From Neobacillus niacini (GTDB lineage Bacteria > Bacillota > Bacilli > Bacillales > Cytobacillaceae), in the NCBI RefSeq assembly GCF_030817595.1, contig NZ_JAUSZN010000001.1:4948501-5012500 (forward strand): a DNA stretch of 64,000 nucleotides, given 5' to 3'. How positions within the stretch are numbered: position 1 is the stretch's first letter; every line of letters begins with the position of its first letter. Under the pieces are notes generated by a model. The model was given only the letters and a program-made list of their open reading frames with translations. It did not search any database and had not been told where the DNA came from. Shown here piece by piece: positions 17,139-24,846 of the stretch. The translations under genes and the position numbers were made by a program.

Positions 17139-17250
17139 CCGATTTGCCACTACCCAAAATAGCTGAAAAGCTTGGCGAATGCCAGGCTCAAGGTCATTGT
17201 TTTTGCCTTTAAACTAGCTGGATCCGAATTTGAGGTGATGAAAACAGCTC
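17106..17250 (+). repeat. 145-bp composite repeat, copy A
   Basis: An imperfect direct repeat of 17343-17487 at equal length. It contains two ACGTGCCAAA words, then a hairpin (GCTTGGC / GCCAGGC, 17173-17190) and the conserved tail GCTCAAGGTCATTGTTTTT. Confidence 0.8.
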
Positions 17251-17283
17251 TAGATACCAGCAAACTTACCTTTTTTTAGATTT

Positions 17284-17375
17284 ACGTGCCAAATCCAAAG
17301 TGTTTATGTGCCAAATATTCAATTTACGTGCCGTTTTTAAAATTTACGTGCCAAATTTCATTTATACGTGCCAAA
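17284..17375 (+). repeat. Phased ACGTGCCAAA array, part 2
   Basis: Words start at 17284, 17306 (ATGTGCCAAA), 17326 (ACGTGCCGTT), 17346 and 17366: intervals 22, 20, 20 and 20 bp. Confidence 0.85.
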
Positions 17376-17487
17376 CCGAATTGCCGCTACCCAAAAAAAC
17401 TGAAAAGCCTGGCGAACGCCGGGCTCAAGGTCATTGTTTTTTCCTTTAAATAAGATGGAGCCAGCTTTGAGGTGATGAGAACAGCTC
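17343..17487 (+). repeat. 145-bp composite repeat, copy B
   Basis: Second copy of the composite repeat. Its hairpin is GCCTGGC / GCCGGGC (17408-17425). The bases that differ from copy A still pair by G-U wobble, so the stem is kept in both. Confidence 0.8.
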
Positions 17488-17555
17488 CTGATTCTACAAT
17501 CCTCGCACTCACCTTCAGGAATTAAACCTTGCTGCTATTGGCTTTATCCGCAAAT

Positions 17556-17573
17556 TAATCAATTGTTTGATTA
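17556..17573. promoter_or_regulatory. Palindrome upstream of the VOC gene, possible operator
   Basis: TAATCAA-N4-TTGATTA lies about 70 bp before the VOC gene and resembles the palindrome at 8762-8777. Confidence 0.35.
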
Positions 17574-17643
17574 GATTAAAGGGCTTTAGAATCAAGTCGA
17601 ATGGTATACTTTGATAAAAAGGCGAAAGAAGTGAGAAGAGGAA

Positions 17644-18030
17644 ATGAATTTAAAGAAAATACACCACGTAGCAGTTATTTGTTCTAATTACGATGTATCA
17701 AAAGACTTTTATGTACGGATCTTAGGTTTAACGCCTATGAGGGAAGTGTACCGCGAGGAAAGGGGCTCTTATAAACTGGACCTAAAGGTAAATGGACAAT
17801 ACCAAATTGAGTTGTTTTCCTTTCCAAACCCGCCAGCACGGGTCAATTATCCAGAAGCGGCTGGATTAAGACATTTGGCGTTTGAAGTGGATAATATGGA
17901 AGAGGCCGTCCACCATTTAAAAGCATTGCAGGTGGAAGTAGAGGACATACGGATAGACCCATGGACACAAAAGAAATTTACCTTCTTTGCGGATCCGGAT
18001 GGGTTACCGATTGAACTTTATGAATGCTAA
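17644..18030 (+). CDS. VOC-family glyoxalase-like metalloprotein (YaeR/GloA2 type)
   Basis: 128 residues from ATG 17644, with AGAAGAGG upstream. It is a complete vicinal-oxygen-chelate fold of two beta-alpha-beta-beta-beta halves. Metal ligands expected in this subfamily are visible: His8 (IHHVAV), Glu56 (QIELFSF), His77 (LRHLAFEV) and Glu124 (PIELYE). The size and sequence resemble E. coli YaeR and B. subtilis YwkD, related to glyoxalase I but of unproven substrate. It is convergent with the small gene at 18047. Confidence 0.85.
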   Translation: MNLKKIHHVAVICSNYDVSKDFYVRILGLTPMREVYREERGSYKLDLKVNGQYQIELFSFPNPPARVNYPEAAGLRHLAFEVDNMEEAVHHLKALQVEVEDIRIDPWTQKKFTFFADPDGLPIELYEC

Positions 18031-18046
18031 TAGCAGATTTGGGTCG

Positions 18047-18262
18047 TTAATCGTCAGCAAACATTTCACCAAGATACTCTGCATGGTCGAGATACTGTAA
18101 TACAAATTCATCTAAAGTCATGGGGATATTGGTGTCTTCTAGCCAATAATCATAACTAACTGCAATCGTTTTTTTGATGAGATCGTGGCAAAGCCATTTT
18201 TGGGCTAATGGATGTTGTAAACCGGAGAGGACTTCATTTACTTCCTGGATACTGGTAATCAT
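18047..18262 (-). CDS. Small conserved-looking hypothetical protein
   Basis: 71 residues from ATG 18262 (MITSIQEVNEVLSGL), with GGGGGTG just upstream. It is acidic and helical, with no signal peptide, membrane segment or motif I recognise (LAQKWLCHDLIKKTIAVSYD; LDEFVLQYLDHAEYLGEMF). Its ribosome binding site, normal codon use and tight fit between neighbours support it as a real gene. Function unknown. Confidence 0.6.
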   Translation of the reverse strand: MITSIQEVNEVLSGLQHPLAQKWLCHDLIKKTIAVSYDYWLEDTNIPMTLDEFVLQYLDHAEYLGEMFADD

Positions 18263-18442
18263 GAACACCCCCTATAGATTGCCTACTTAGTATATGCAAA
18301 AACTTTCCATTAAGAGTTAAAATTTTCTACGAAGAGGAATTTTAATGTTATATTTTGGCTAAATGATGGATATCAGGATATAGTAATATATGTGGATTTG
18401 TGATAGCATTTAAAGCACTGTAGAAAGAGGAAGTGAGCTTGC

Positions 18443-18799
18443 ATGATCAATATAACCGTTCCAAAGCCAGATGTTACGATTACTAAACAAGATAATCCAG
18501 AAATGAGCAACATTTATGGGTTTACTGATTTTCATCTTATCCCGCGTGATAAAGGTGGAATCTTTATGTTTTATAACAAGGATAAAGAGTTGCTGTTTGT
18601 AGGGAAAGCTAGAAAGCTGCGACCTAGAATCAAGAAGCATTTTGAGGATAGTGTCTCGCCAGTCAAGAATCACCGTGATGAAATTACCAGAATTGAAGTA
18701 TGTGTCATTGAAGACCCAACACATAGAGAAATTTATGAAACGTTTATCATTAATGAATCGAAGTCGAAGTACAATATCGACAAGGTGTTTTTTAGATAA
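18443..18799 (+). CDS. GIY-YIG nuclease-domain protein (YurQ-like)
   Basis: 118 residues from ATG 18443, preceded by AGAGGAAGTGAGC. The core GGIFMFYNKDKELLFVGKAR then LRPRIKKHF matches the GIY-YIG fold as in the UvrC N-terminus: the first motif reads GIF..F instead of GIY..Y, and FVGKARKL carries the conserved Gly-Lys and Arg. A Glu in the C-terminal helix (YETFIINESKSKYN) could be the metal ligand. Single-domain proteins like this resemble B. subtilis YurQ. The altered first motif leaves activity uncertain. Confidence 0.75.
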   Translation: MINITVPKPDVTITKQDNPEMSNIYGFTDFHLIPRDKGGIFMFYNKDKELLFVGKARKLRPRIKKHFEDSVSPVKNHRDEITRIEVCVIEDPTHREIYETFIINESKSKYNIDKVFFR

Positions 18800-18808
18800 C
18801 AATAAAGG

Positions 18809-18852
18809 CAATAGGTACCGTCATTAACTGACCATGCCTATTGTTTTTTTTT
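18809..18852 (+). terminator. Terminator after the GIY-YIG gene
   Basis: CAATAGG pairs with CCTATTG around a 21-nt loop and is followed by nine T. Confidence 0.75.
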
Positions 18853-18870
18853 ATAAAGGATGAGGATGAA

Positions 18871-19815
18871 ATGGTAAGTACCTATATCTATACGTACTCC
18901 GGTTATGAGGATGAACGCTCCTTACGTGAGTTAGAGATGCGTTCTTTGTTTGGGACGGAATCACAAACGAATATCCTGGAAAGCACTATTAAAATTGATC
19001 CCAGTCGAAGTCCGTTCATAAAGGAGAGAATTGCGGTAATTTTTCAAGGAGAGAGTATGGAAGAACTCCTTGAAAAATCAGCAAACTTCCAAGTAACCGG
19101 AGAAACGTTTAAGGTGATTTGTGTGAAAAATGGCGAGGAACCATTTGAGAAGCGGCGAACGATTGAGCGAGAAGTAGGTCAAAGGATGAAAGGTGTAGCG
19201 GATATTCGGAATCCACAGGTTTTGTTTGCTGTCATGCACGTAAACGGTAGATGGGTTTTTGGTGACTATGTAAAAAGTGAGTCGGTTTGGTTTCACCATC
19301 AGCAGAAGCCACACAATTATTCCACGGCGCTCAGTACACGCGTTGCAAGAGCAGTGGTGAATATCGCAATTCCAAACCCAGTTGGGATAAAAGCGATTGA
19401 CCCTTGTTGTGGAATCGGGACCGTCCTGATTGAAGCACTATCGATGGGAATTGATCTCGAGGGAAGCGACAATAACCCTGTTATTCTTGCTGGTACAAGA
19501 GAAAATATCGCACACTTTGGGTTTACTGGAGAAGTCACGTTTAAAGACATGCGTACGATCACCAATCATTACGATGTCGCGATTATCGATTTACCCTACA
19601 ACCTATGTTCTGTGATCTCTCCACAAGAGCAGCTGGAGATGCTTCAAAGTGCTCGAAGGTTTGCGGATAAGGTTGTAATGGTAACCGTGGAACAGATCGA
19701 TAAGATTCTAATTGAAGCGGGATTTGAGATTGTGGATCGGGCAGTTGCGAAAAAAGGGATCTTTATGCGTGAAGTGATTGTTTGTAAGCGATTATCTAGG
19801 TTGCGATTAAGCTAA
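18871..19815 (+). CDS. TRM11-like SAM-dependent methyltransferase, probably tRNA guanine-N2
   Basis: 314 residues from ATG 18871 (MVSTYIYTYSGYEDE), with AAAGGATGAGG upstream; longer starts would lie in the terminator. The N-terminal ~140 residues resemble the ferredoxin-like/THUMP region of Trm11/TrmG10 enzymes. The C-terminal half is a class I methyltransferase: motif I DPCCGIGTVLIEAL at 177-190 (SAM site), GSDNNP at ~198 (acidic end of strand 2), and motif IV DLPYNL at 240-245, a variant of the N/DPPY motif used for base-amino methylation. The likely substrate is a guanine in tRNA; this is inferred from family only. Confidence 0.8.
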   Translation: MVSTYIYTYSGYEDERSLRELEMRSLFGTESQTNILESTIKIDPSRSPFIKERIAVIFQGESMEELLEKSANFQVTGETFKVICVKNGEEPFEKRRTIEREVGQRMKGVADIRNPQVLFAVMHVNGRWVFGDYVKSESVWFHHQQKPHNYSTALSTRVARAVVNIAIPNPVGIKAIDPCCGIGTVLIEALSMGIDLEGSDNNPVILAGTRENIAHFGFTGEVTFKDMRTITNHYDVAIIDLPYNLCSVISPQEQLEMLQSARRFADKVVMVTVEQIDKILIEAGFEIVDRAVAKKGIFMREVIVCKRLSRLRLS

Positions 19816-19845
19816 AAACCACCTTTTCCAAGAAGGTGGTTTTGA
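19816..19845 (+). terminator. Terminator after the methyltransferase gene
   Basis: AAACCACCTT and AAGGTGGTTT form a perfect 10-bp stem around a 7-nt loop, ending in TTTT. Confidence 0.8.
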
Positions 19846-19989
19846 ACGAAACGTAGTCTATTAATTAAGTGAATTAATAGATTCATGGTTATCCGTAGCA
19901 CCAAGGGTTAGTACCAATTTTAGAACAGTGGGCAAACGAAAAGAATAACTCCTGAACGGTAATCTTATTTGTAAAGTCCATTTAGGTGG

Positions 19990-20661
19990 TTATAAAATTT
20001 CTCCTGATGCCCGAAAAATTACATTCCGTGATAAAATTATGGGTTTTGATGTATAGGTTTGAGCCAATGCTTTCATTTCTTCTGTGTAGCCCATGCAGTC
20101 AAGGACGATTGCTTTAACCGGAAACTGGTCCAATTGCTTGACTGCATCTTGCAGCGCCTCTGCCTGAAAGGAGTATGGCGAGCAGACCACTGGAATGGTC
20201 ATAAAGTCTGCTTGCTTCCATTTATCAAGGATTGCTTCCGCTTGCTCTGGGAGGGGAACGATGACCCCAAGCATCCCGTCGCGAAATAATCCTTTAACTA
20301 CATGATTAAGTAAAAAGTCCGGATAAATTAAAGGAATCTTACTTTTAAATAAAGGGAATTTTCCCGTACAAGCGAGAATGATTAACAAAACATTTGTTTG
20401 ATTCAGGTCGTCAATCAGAGATTGTAGGATGGGAAGGATTTTTTCCTTTCCCATGACCGCACTTCCGCCATTTTTTAATCGTGAAATCAAGGTAGTTTGA
20501 CCTGGTTCGGGTGCAAGTTCAAGAATCTCCTGCTCCGTTCTCCCATCAAGAACACCTTTTTCAATAATGACCGTTTCTTGTGGTAAGAAGGATCTAATGG
20601 AAGGGATCATATCACTTCTCGGCGTTTGGCCAATCGTAATTACACAAACAGTCTGTTGCAT
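19990..20661 (-). CDS. AroM-family protein
   Basis: 223 residues. The N-terminus VCVITIGQTPRSDMIPSI is the AroM-family signature. Two cysteines in near-symmetric settings, Cys98 (LACTGKF) and Cys189 (LDCMGYT), recall the paired catalytic cysteines of Asp/Glu and hydantoin racemases, a superfamily to which AroM proteins appear related. It is the last gene of a three-gene run with two amidohydrolases and overlaps the upstream one by 22 bp. This places it in the catabolic locus rather than in aromatic amino acid synthesis. A racemase or isomerase role is inference. Confidence 0.75.
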   Translation of the reverse strand: MQQTVCVITIGQTPRSDMIPSIRSFLPQETVIIEKGVLDGRTEQEILELAPEPGQTTLISRLKNGGSAVMGKEKILPILQSLIDDLNQTNVLLIILACTGKFPLFKSKIPLIYPDFLLNHVVKGLFRDGMLGVIVPLPEQAEAILDKWKQADFMTIPVVCSPYSFQAEALQDAVKQLDQFPVKAIVLDCMGYTEEMKALAQTYTSKPIILSRNVIFRASGEIL

Positions 20662-21833
20662 AAACGGTCCTTCTCCTTTCCATAGGCTTGATTCCCATTA
20701 ATAAAGGTAGCTAACAGATTGGAGCGGGATTCAAATGGGTGATGAGACCAAATGACAAAGTCAGCGTCCTTTCCTGCTTCAAGTGAACCTACTCGTTCAT
20801 CTATTCCGGCGAGCTTCGCGGCTTCACTAGTAATGCTTCTCAGAGCAGCCACTTCATCCAAACCGTACTTTACGGCCTCTGTCGCACAAAGAATTAAATA
20901 GTGAATCGGAATAAACGGATGATCCGTCATGATTGCAAAAGGGATGCCAGCTTCATGGAACATTTTTGGAGCTGCTGGTGTTGAATGACGGGTTTCATAC
21001 TTTGTAGATGGCAGCATGAATGGTCCCAATGTAACGCTTGCTTCACTTTCTTTAATGGCTTCAAGCATTAGATGACCTTCTGTACAATGCTCTAAACATA
21101 GCTTAATTTGAAATTCCTTGGCAATCCGAATCGCTGTGGCAATATCATCTGCACGGTGGGCATGCAAGTGAAGGGGCATTTTCCCCTCTAACACTTCTAT
21201 AAAAGGTGACAGCTCGGTTTTATTTTCTATTTGTGACCGACGTTCCTCGCTGGATAATACGGCTGCTTTTAGGAATCCTTCTCGGATAATTTTTGCAACC
21301 GCCATTCTTGTGTAAGGTGTTTTCTTGTACTGTTGGCCAAATACATTTTTCGGGTTTTCACCAAGTGCACCCTTTAATCCGCTCTTTTCCGTGATAATCA
21401 TCTCTTGTAAGGAGTTACCACCCGTTTTCAAGATACTCCAAATGCCGCCAATTGGATTCGCACTTCCAGTCCCTGTTTGAACGGTCGTTACCCCGCCTTT
21501 TCGTGCCTGTTGAAAAGAGAAGTGATTTATATTGATTCCATCAACTGCCCACATAAGTGGTGTAAAAGAATCAGAGTATTCACAGGCATCATTTGTTTGT
21601 TCATCAATTTCTCCCCAAATACCTACGTGAGTATGGATGTCAATCAGTCCAGGGGTAATGATGGTGCCATTGATGGGTTCGATAATAGCATCAGAGGGAA
21701 TATCGGTGTTGGCACCAACTTTAACAACCTTCCCATCGTATACCCAGAGATCTGCATTGCTGATCACCGTATTTACTTCATCCATTGTATGGATGGTTGC
21801 GCCGCGATAAACCTTTAATGTTTTCACTCCCAT
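20640..21833 (-). CDS. Metal-dependent amidohydrolase, intact metal site
   Basis: 397 residues from ATG 21833, with AAAGGAAG upstream. Amidohydrolase superfamily (imidazolonepropionase/HutI-like). The N-terminal beta sandwich is followed by PGLIDIHTHVG with the HxH metal pair at His67/His69, then LHLHAHRADD, LEHCTEGH, and AIMTDHPF carrying the catalytic Asp. The C-terminus returns to the sandwich (GSLEAGKDADFVIWS). It probably hydrolyses a C-N bond in a cyclic or N-acyl compound; the substrate is not evident. It overlaps both neighbours, so the three genes are translationally coupled. Confidence 0.85.
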   Translation of the reverse strand: MGVKTLKVYRGATIHTMDEVNTVISNADLWVYDGKVVKVGANTDIPSDAIIEPINGTIITPGLIDIHTHVGIWGEIDEQTNDACEYSDSFTPLMWAVDGININHFSFQQARKGGVTTVQTGTGSANPIGGIWSILKTGGNSLQEMIITEKSGLKGALGENPKNVFGQQYKKTPYTRMAVAKIIREGFLKAAVLSSEERRSQIENKTELSPFIEVLEGKMPLHLHAHRADDIATAIRIAKEFQIKLCLEHCTEGHLMLEAIKESEASVTLGPFMLPSTKYETRHSTPAAPKMFHEAGIPFAIMTDHPFIPIHYLILCATEAVKYGLDEVAALRSITSEAAKLAGIDERVGSLEAGKDADFVIWSHHPFESRSNLLATFINGNQAYGKEKDRLCNRLFV

Positions 21834-22909
21834 CTGTATACTTCCTTTCCTTCGATAAATGTTCGCACGGCACGGGCTGTTAACTCCAGTGGGTGCTTAT
21901 TCCATAACACCAAATCTGCAAGTAGCCCTTCTTGAATGCTTCCAGTAAGCTGATCAATTTTTAAAAGTTTAGCAGCGTCTTTTGTTAAACCATTCATAAT
22001 CACTTTTTCGGGAACACCAGCTTTTAACGCCAAGCAACCTTCCATTTGTAAATGTCCAACTGAGCTTACGGGATGGTCTGTTGCGAATGTAAAGGGAACC
22101 CGTTGTTCAAAGAGCGTTTGATATAATGCTGGATCTAAATGCTTTAATTCTCCACGTTCCATTGGCTGAAAGCATGGTCCGGCTATGACCGAAATATGAT
22201 CATGGTGCTGGGGTGGGAGCATGGGATATTCAGTGCCATGTACGAGGATGAACGGCAGGCTGAATTCCTCAGCAATGCGTATGGCTGTAACAATGTCATC
22301 AGCACGGTGGGAACGTATAAAGATTGGTACTTCCTGCAATTTAGCTGTATTTTGTAAAACCTGTAGTGAAGACCTAATTTTTTGAGCAATTCCCATTCTA
22401 GTAAGCGGAGATTTTGTTTTTTCCCAAAACGCCCTTTTGGGGACGTCTCCCATTGAAAAGCTATACCCAAGGTGTTGATTCAAAATCATTTCATCTACCG
22501 TTTGTCCATGGGTGTGGATAACGGCAGTTTTTGCCCCAACTACAGCTTCTGGGGATGTAACGATATGGGCTGCAGTTACTCCAGCAGCAACCGCATCTTG
22601 AAATGCTTTGTCAAAAGGGTAAATCCCGTCTACTACATCTAGATGGTAGCCGTTTTCTTCGTGTGGCTCGTACCCATCATTTCCTTCCCAGCGAATGCCG
22701 ATCTCCTTTAACCCTATTTGCGAACAGGTGTCAATAAACCCTGGGGTCAGATATAATCCAGTAGCATCAATCTGATTACATTCAGGCAAGAGCTCGGTAG
22801 GGGACGAAACAGAACTAATTTTTCCTTCGTTGATTATCACTGTTTGTTTGGAGAATTGACCTGATTCCAAATTATAAACTTGCGCATTTTTAATGGCGGT
22901 AGTGGTCAT
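21824..22909 (-). CDS. Amidohydrolase paralogue lacking the HxH metal motif
   Basis: 361 residues from ATG 22909 (MTTTAIKNAQV); AAGAAGG is 8 nt upstream, and the in-frame ATG at 22915 is too close. Clearly related to the adjacent 397-residue amidohydrolase: PGFID, SHRADDIVTAIRIAEEF, VHGTEYP, FATDHPV and SIQEGLLADLVLW align in order. But PGFIDTCSQIG replaces PGLIDIHTHVG, so Cys62 and Gln64 stand where the HxH pair should be. It may bind one metal, act by another mechanism, or be a non-catalytic partner of its neighbour. Confidence 0.8.
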   Translation of the reverse strand: MTTTAIKNAQVYNLESGQFSKQTVIINEGKISSVSSPTELLPECNQIDATGLYLTPGFIDTCSQIGLKEIGIRWEGNDGYEPHEENGYHLDVVDGIYPFDKAFQDAVAAGVTAAHIVTSPEAVVGAKTAVIHTHGQTVDEMILNQHLGYSFSMGDVPKRAFWEKTKSPLTRMGIAQKIRSSLQVLQNTAKLQEVPIFIRSHRADDIVTAIRIAEEFSLPFILVHGTEYPMLPPQHHDHISVIAGPCFQPMERGELKHLDPALYQTLFEQRVPFTFATDHPVSSVGHLQMEGCLALKAGVPEKVIMNGLTKDAAKLLKIDQLTGSIQEGLLADLVLWNKHPLELTARAVRTFIEGKEVYRWE

Positions 22910-22952
22910 TTGCATTACCTTCTTTCTAGTACTTTTTAAGACAGTCTAAAAG

Positions 22953-22985
22953 AAAAGTAGAGATTCTCATCTCTACTTTTCGAAA
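22953..22985 (-). terminator. Hairpin between the solute-binding protein gene and the amidohydrolases
   Basis: AAAAGTAGAGAT and ATCTCTACTTTT form a perfect 12-bp stem with a 4-nt loop. On the minus strand CTTTT follows. It probably lets the binding protein be made in excess, with partial read-through to the amidohydrolases. Confidence 0.65.
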
Positions 22986-23009
22986 AACCATTTGAAGTTA
23001 ACAGTCAGC

Positions 23010-24623
23010 TTATTGCTTTAACCATACGTTTGTTCCGTTTGGATTGGCAATTTGGATTGAGAAATCTGGTGAAACATTGTAGCCTTGTACCGTTTTACTA
23101 ATACCTGCTGACGCTTCAACATTATCCAGCTCAATTCGTGGTACATCTTTTTGAATGATTTCAAGAGCTTGTTGGTAAAGGGCAGCACGTTCATTTTGAT
23201 CAACTGTCTCGGAGACAGCTCTTTCTAGAAGCGTATCAACCTCTGGATTAGAATATCCTTTACCGTTTCCTAGTGCACCAATTTGATCAGTGTGGAACAA
23301 TTGATATAAGAAGAAATAAGGATCTGGATACCACGTCCAGCCGCCAATTGACATTGGCGCATTACCTTTTGCAACCGTATCACTGTAAGTGCCCCATTCT
23401 ACTACTTTCATTTCAACATCAATATTTAAGTTTTCTTTCATTTGGTTTTGGAAAATAGTCCCATATGGTACACGGGATTCAGCAAGATAAATCTCAGTCT
23501 TAAATCCATCTGGGTATCCAGCCTCAGCAAGAAGTTTTTTCGCTTCTTTCGGATTGAATTTTGGGGTAAGCTTTTCTAAGTCTTTACTGTAGCCCCATGA
23601 TTTTTTCGGAAGTCCCATGAAGGAAGGTTCAGCACCGCCCCACTGATTCGCACCTTTTACAATTTCCTCAACATTTGTTGCCATATAAATGGCTTGACGA
23701 ACCTTTGGATCAGCCGTTGGTCCTTTTTTGTTATTCAGATCCAAGTATGTTAATGATAAAGCTGGTTCTGAAAGCAGTTCAAGATTGTCATCCTGCTTAA
23801 TAAGTTCACGGTTTTGGCCTTTGATATCAGTACCAACATCAAGGTCACCAGAGCGTAATGCGTTTGTCATCATGTTTGGATCTGTAATGATTTTAAATGT
23901 TACACCATCTAAATGAGGCTTTTCTCCCCAATATTTTTCATGGCGTGAAAGCTTAACTTCAGAATCCTTTTGCCAATCAGTAATTTGGAAAGGACCGGTA
24001 CCAACTAGATGGCTGCCGAACTGGTCGCCCCAGCCTTCAACCTCTTCTTTAGGTACGATAACATTTCCAGCATCAGTCAACATAGCTAATAATGCTGCAT
24101 TTGGTTTCTCTACATATACAGCTACTTCAAATTCTCCAGTAACTTCTACTTTCTCCACACCGCGAAGACGGTTCATAGCAGATTCTTTCGCTGAGCGTTC
24201 AAGACTGTACTTAACATCTTCTGCCGTCATTTGTCTACCATCTTGATATTCACCAGGTTGGAAATAAACATCATCACGTAACGTAAAGGTATAAACCTTC
24301 ATGTCATCCGATACTTTCCATTCTTTTGCTAGTGAAGGTGTAAAATCACTTAAATCTTTGTTATAGACAAGAAGTGTATCTGCGACAGATCGCATTACCT
24401 GAGATTCATAGACTCCTGTATATTTAATAGGGTCTAATGTTTTAGGATTTGCGGAAAGTCCGACTCTTAAGACACCTCCATCTTGTGGTTCACTTGATGC
24501 TGAAGCGTCCTCCTTGTTCTTTTCACTAGGTGAAGAACTTGAATTACTTCCTGATGAACAAGCGCTTAGGATTAAAGCGACAATAAGTAATAAAACCCAA
24601 CCTCGTAACCATTTACCTTTCAT
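23010..24623 (-). CDS. Oligopeptide/dipeptide-type ABC solute-binding lipoprotein
   Basis: 537 residues from ATG 24623, with AAGGAGGG upstream. The signal peptide ends in the lipobox ILSAC with Cys22, followed by a Ser-rich linker. The remainder is SBP family 5: GVLRVGLSANPKTLDP, the entry block YTFTLRDDVYFQPGEY, and the usual signature LVGTGPFQITDWQ. It would sit on the outer face of the membrane and deliver a peptide-like ligand to the divergently transcribed permease and ATPase genes. Being on the opposite strand from the rest of the transporter is unusual. Operator-like palindromes lie just upstream of its ribosome binding site. Confidence 0.92.
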   Translation of the reverse strand: MKGKWLRGWVLLLIVALILSACSSGSNSSSSPSEKNKEDASASSEPQDGGVLRVGLSANPKTLDPIKYTGVYESQVMRSVADTLLVYNKDLSDFTPSLAKEWKVSDDMKVYTFTLRDDVYFQPGEYQDGRQMTAEDVKYSLERSAKESAMNRLRGVEKVEVTGEFEVAVYVEKPNAALLAMLTDAGNVIVPKEEVEGWGDQFGSHLVGTGPFQITDWQKDSEVKLSRHEKYWGEKPHLDGVTFKIITDPNMMTNALRSGDLDVGTDIKGQNRELIKQDDNLELLSEPALSLTYLDLNNKKGPTADPKVRQAIYMATNVEEIVKGANQWGGAEPSFMGLPKKSWGYSKDLEKLTPKFNPKEAKKLLAEAGYPDGFKTEIYLAESRVPYGTIFQNQMKENLNIDVEMKVVEWGTYSDTVAKGNAPMSIGGWTWYPDPYFFLYQLFHTDQIGALGNGKGYSNPEVDTLLERAVSETVDQNERAALYQQALEIIQKDVPRIELDNVEASAGISKTVQGYNVSPDFSIQIANPNGTNVWLKQ

Positions 24624-24639
24624 ATAAACCCTCCTTCTG

Positions 24640-24674
24640 ATTCACATTGTGAATCGGCAATTCAAATATTGAAC
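24640..24674. promoter_or_regulatory. Operator pair A/B upstream of the solute-binding protein gene
   Basis: ATTCACATTGTGAAT (24640-24654, extending to a 17-bp perfect palindrome) and ATTCAAATATTGAAC (24660-24674) have centres exactly 20 bp apart. Similar sites lie on the other side of the divergent region. They are probably bound by the IclR regulator encoded in the locus. Confidence 0.65.
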
Positions 24675-24796
24675 TTAGAAATAAATTATCACATTCAAAA
24701 GGAGTAGTAAATAAGTTTTTTAAATTTTTTAAAAACAATATTTCTTTTGACTATTCTATATTTACAACTAATTATCTCGGTGATAAACTATTGATT

Positions 24797-24831
24797 ATTC
24801 ACATAATGAATCAGTGTTTCAAATTGTGATT
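24797..24831. promoter_or_regulatory. Operator pair C/D upstream of the permease operon
   Basis: ATTCACATAATGAAT (24797-24811) and TTTCAAATTGTGATT (24817-24831) also have centres 20 bp apart and lie 16-50 bp before the first permease gene. They share the ATTCA-N5-TGAAT pattern of pair A/B. Confidence 0.6.
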
Positions 24832-24846
24832 TAAAAGGAGGTACGT

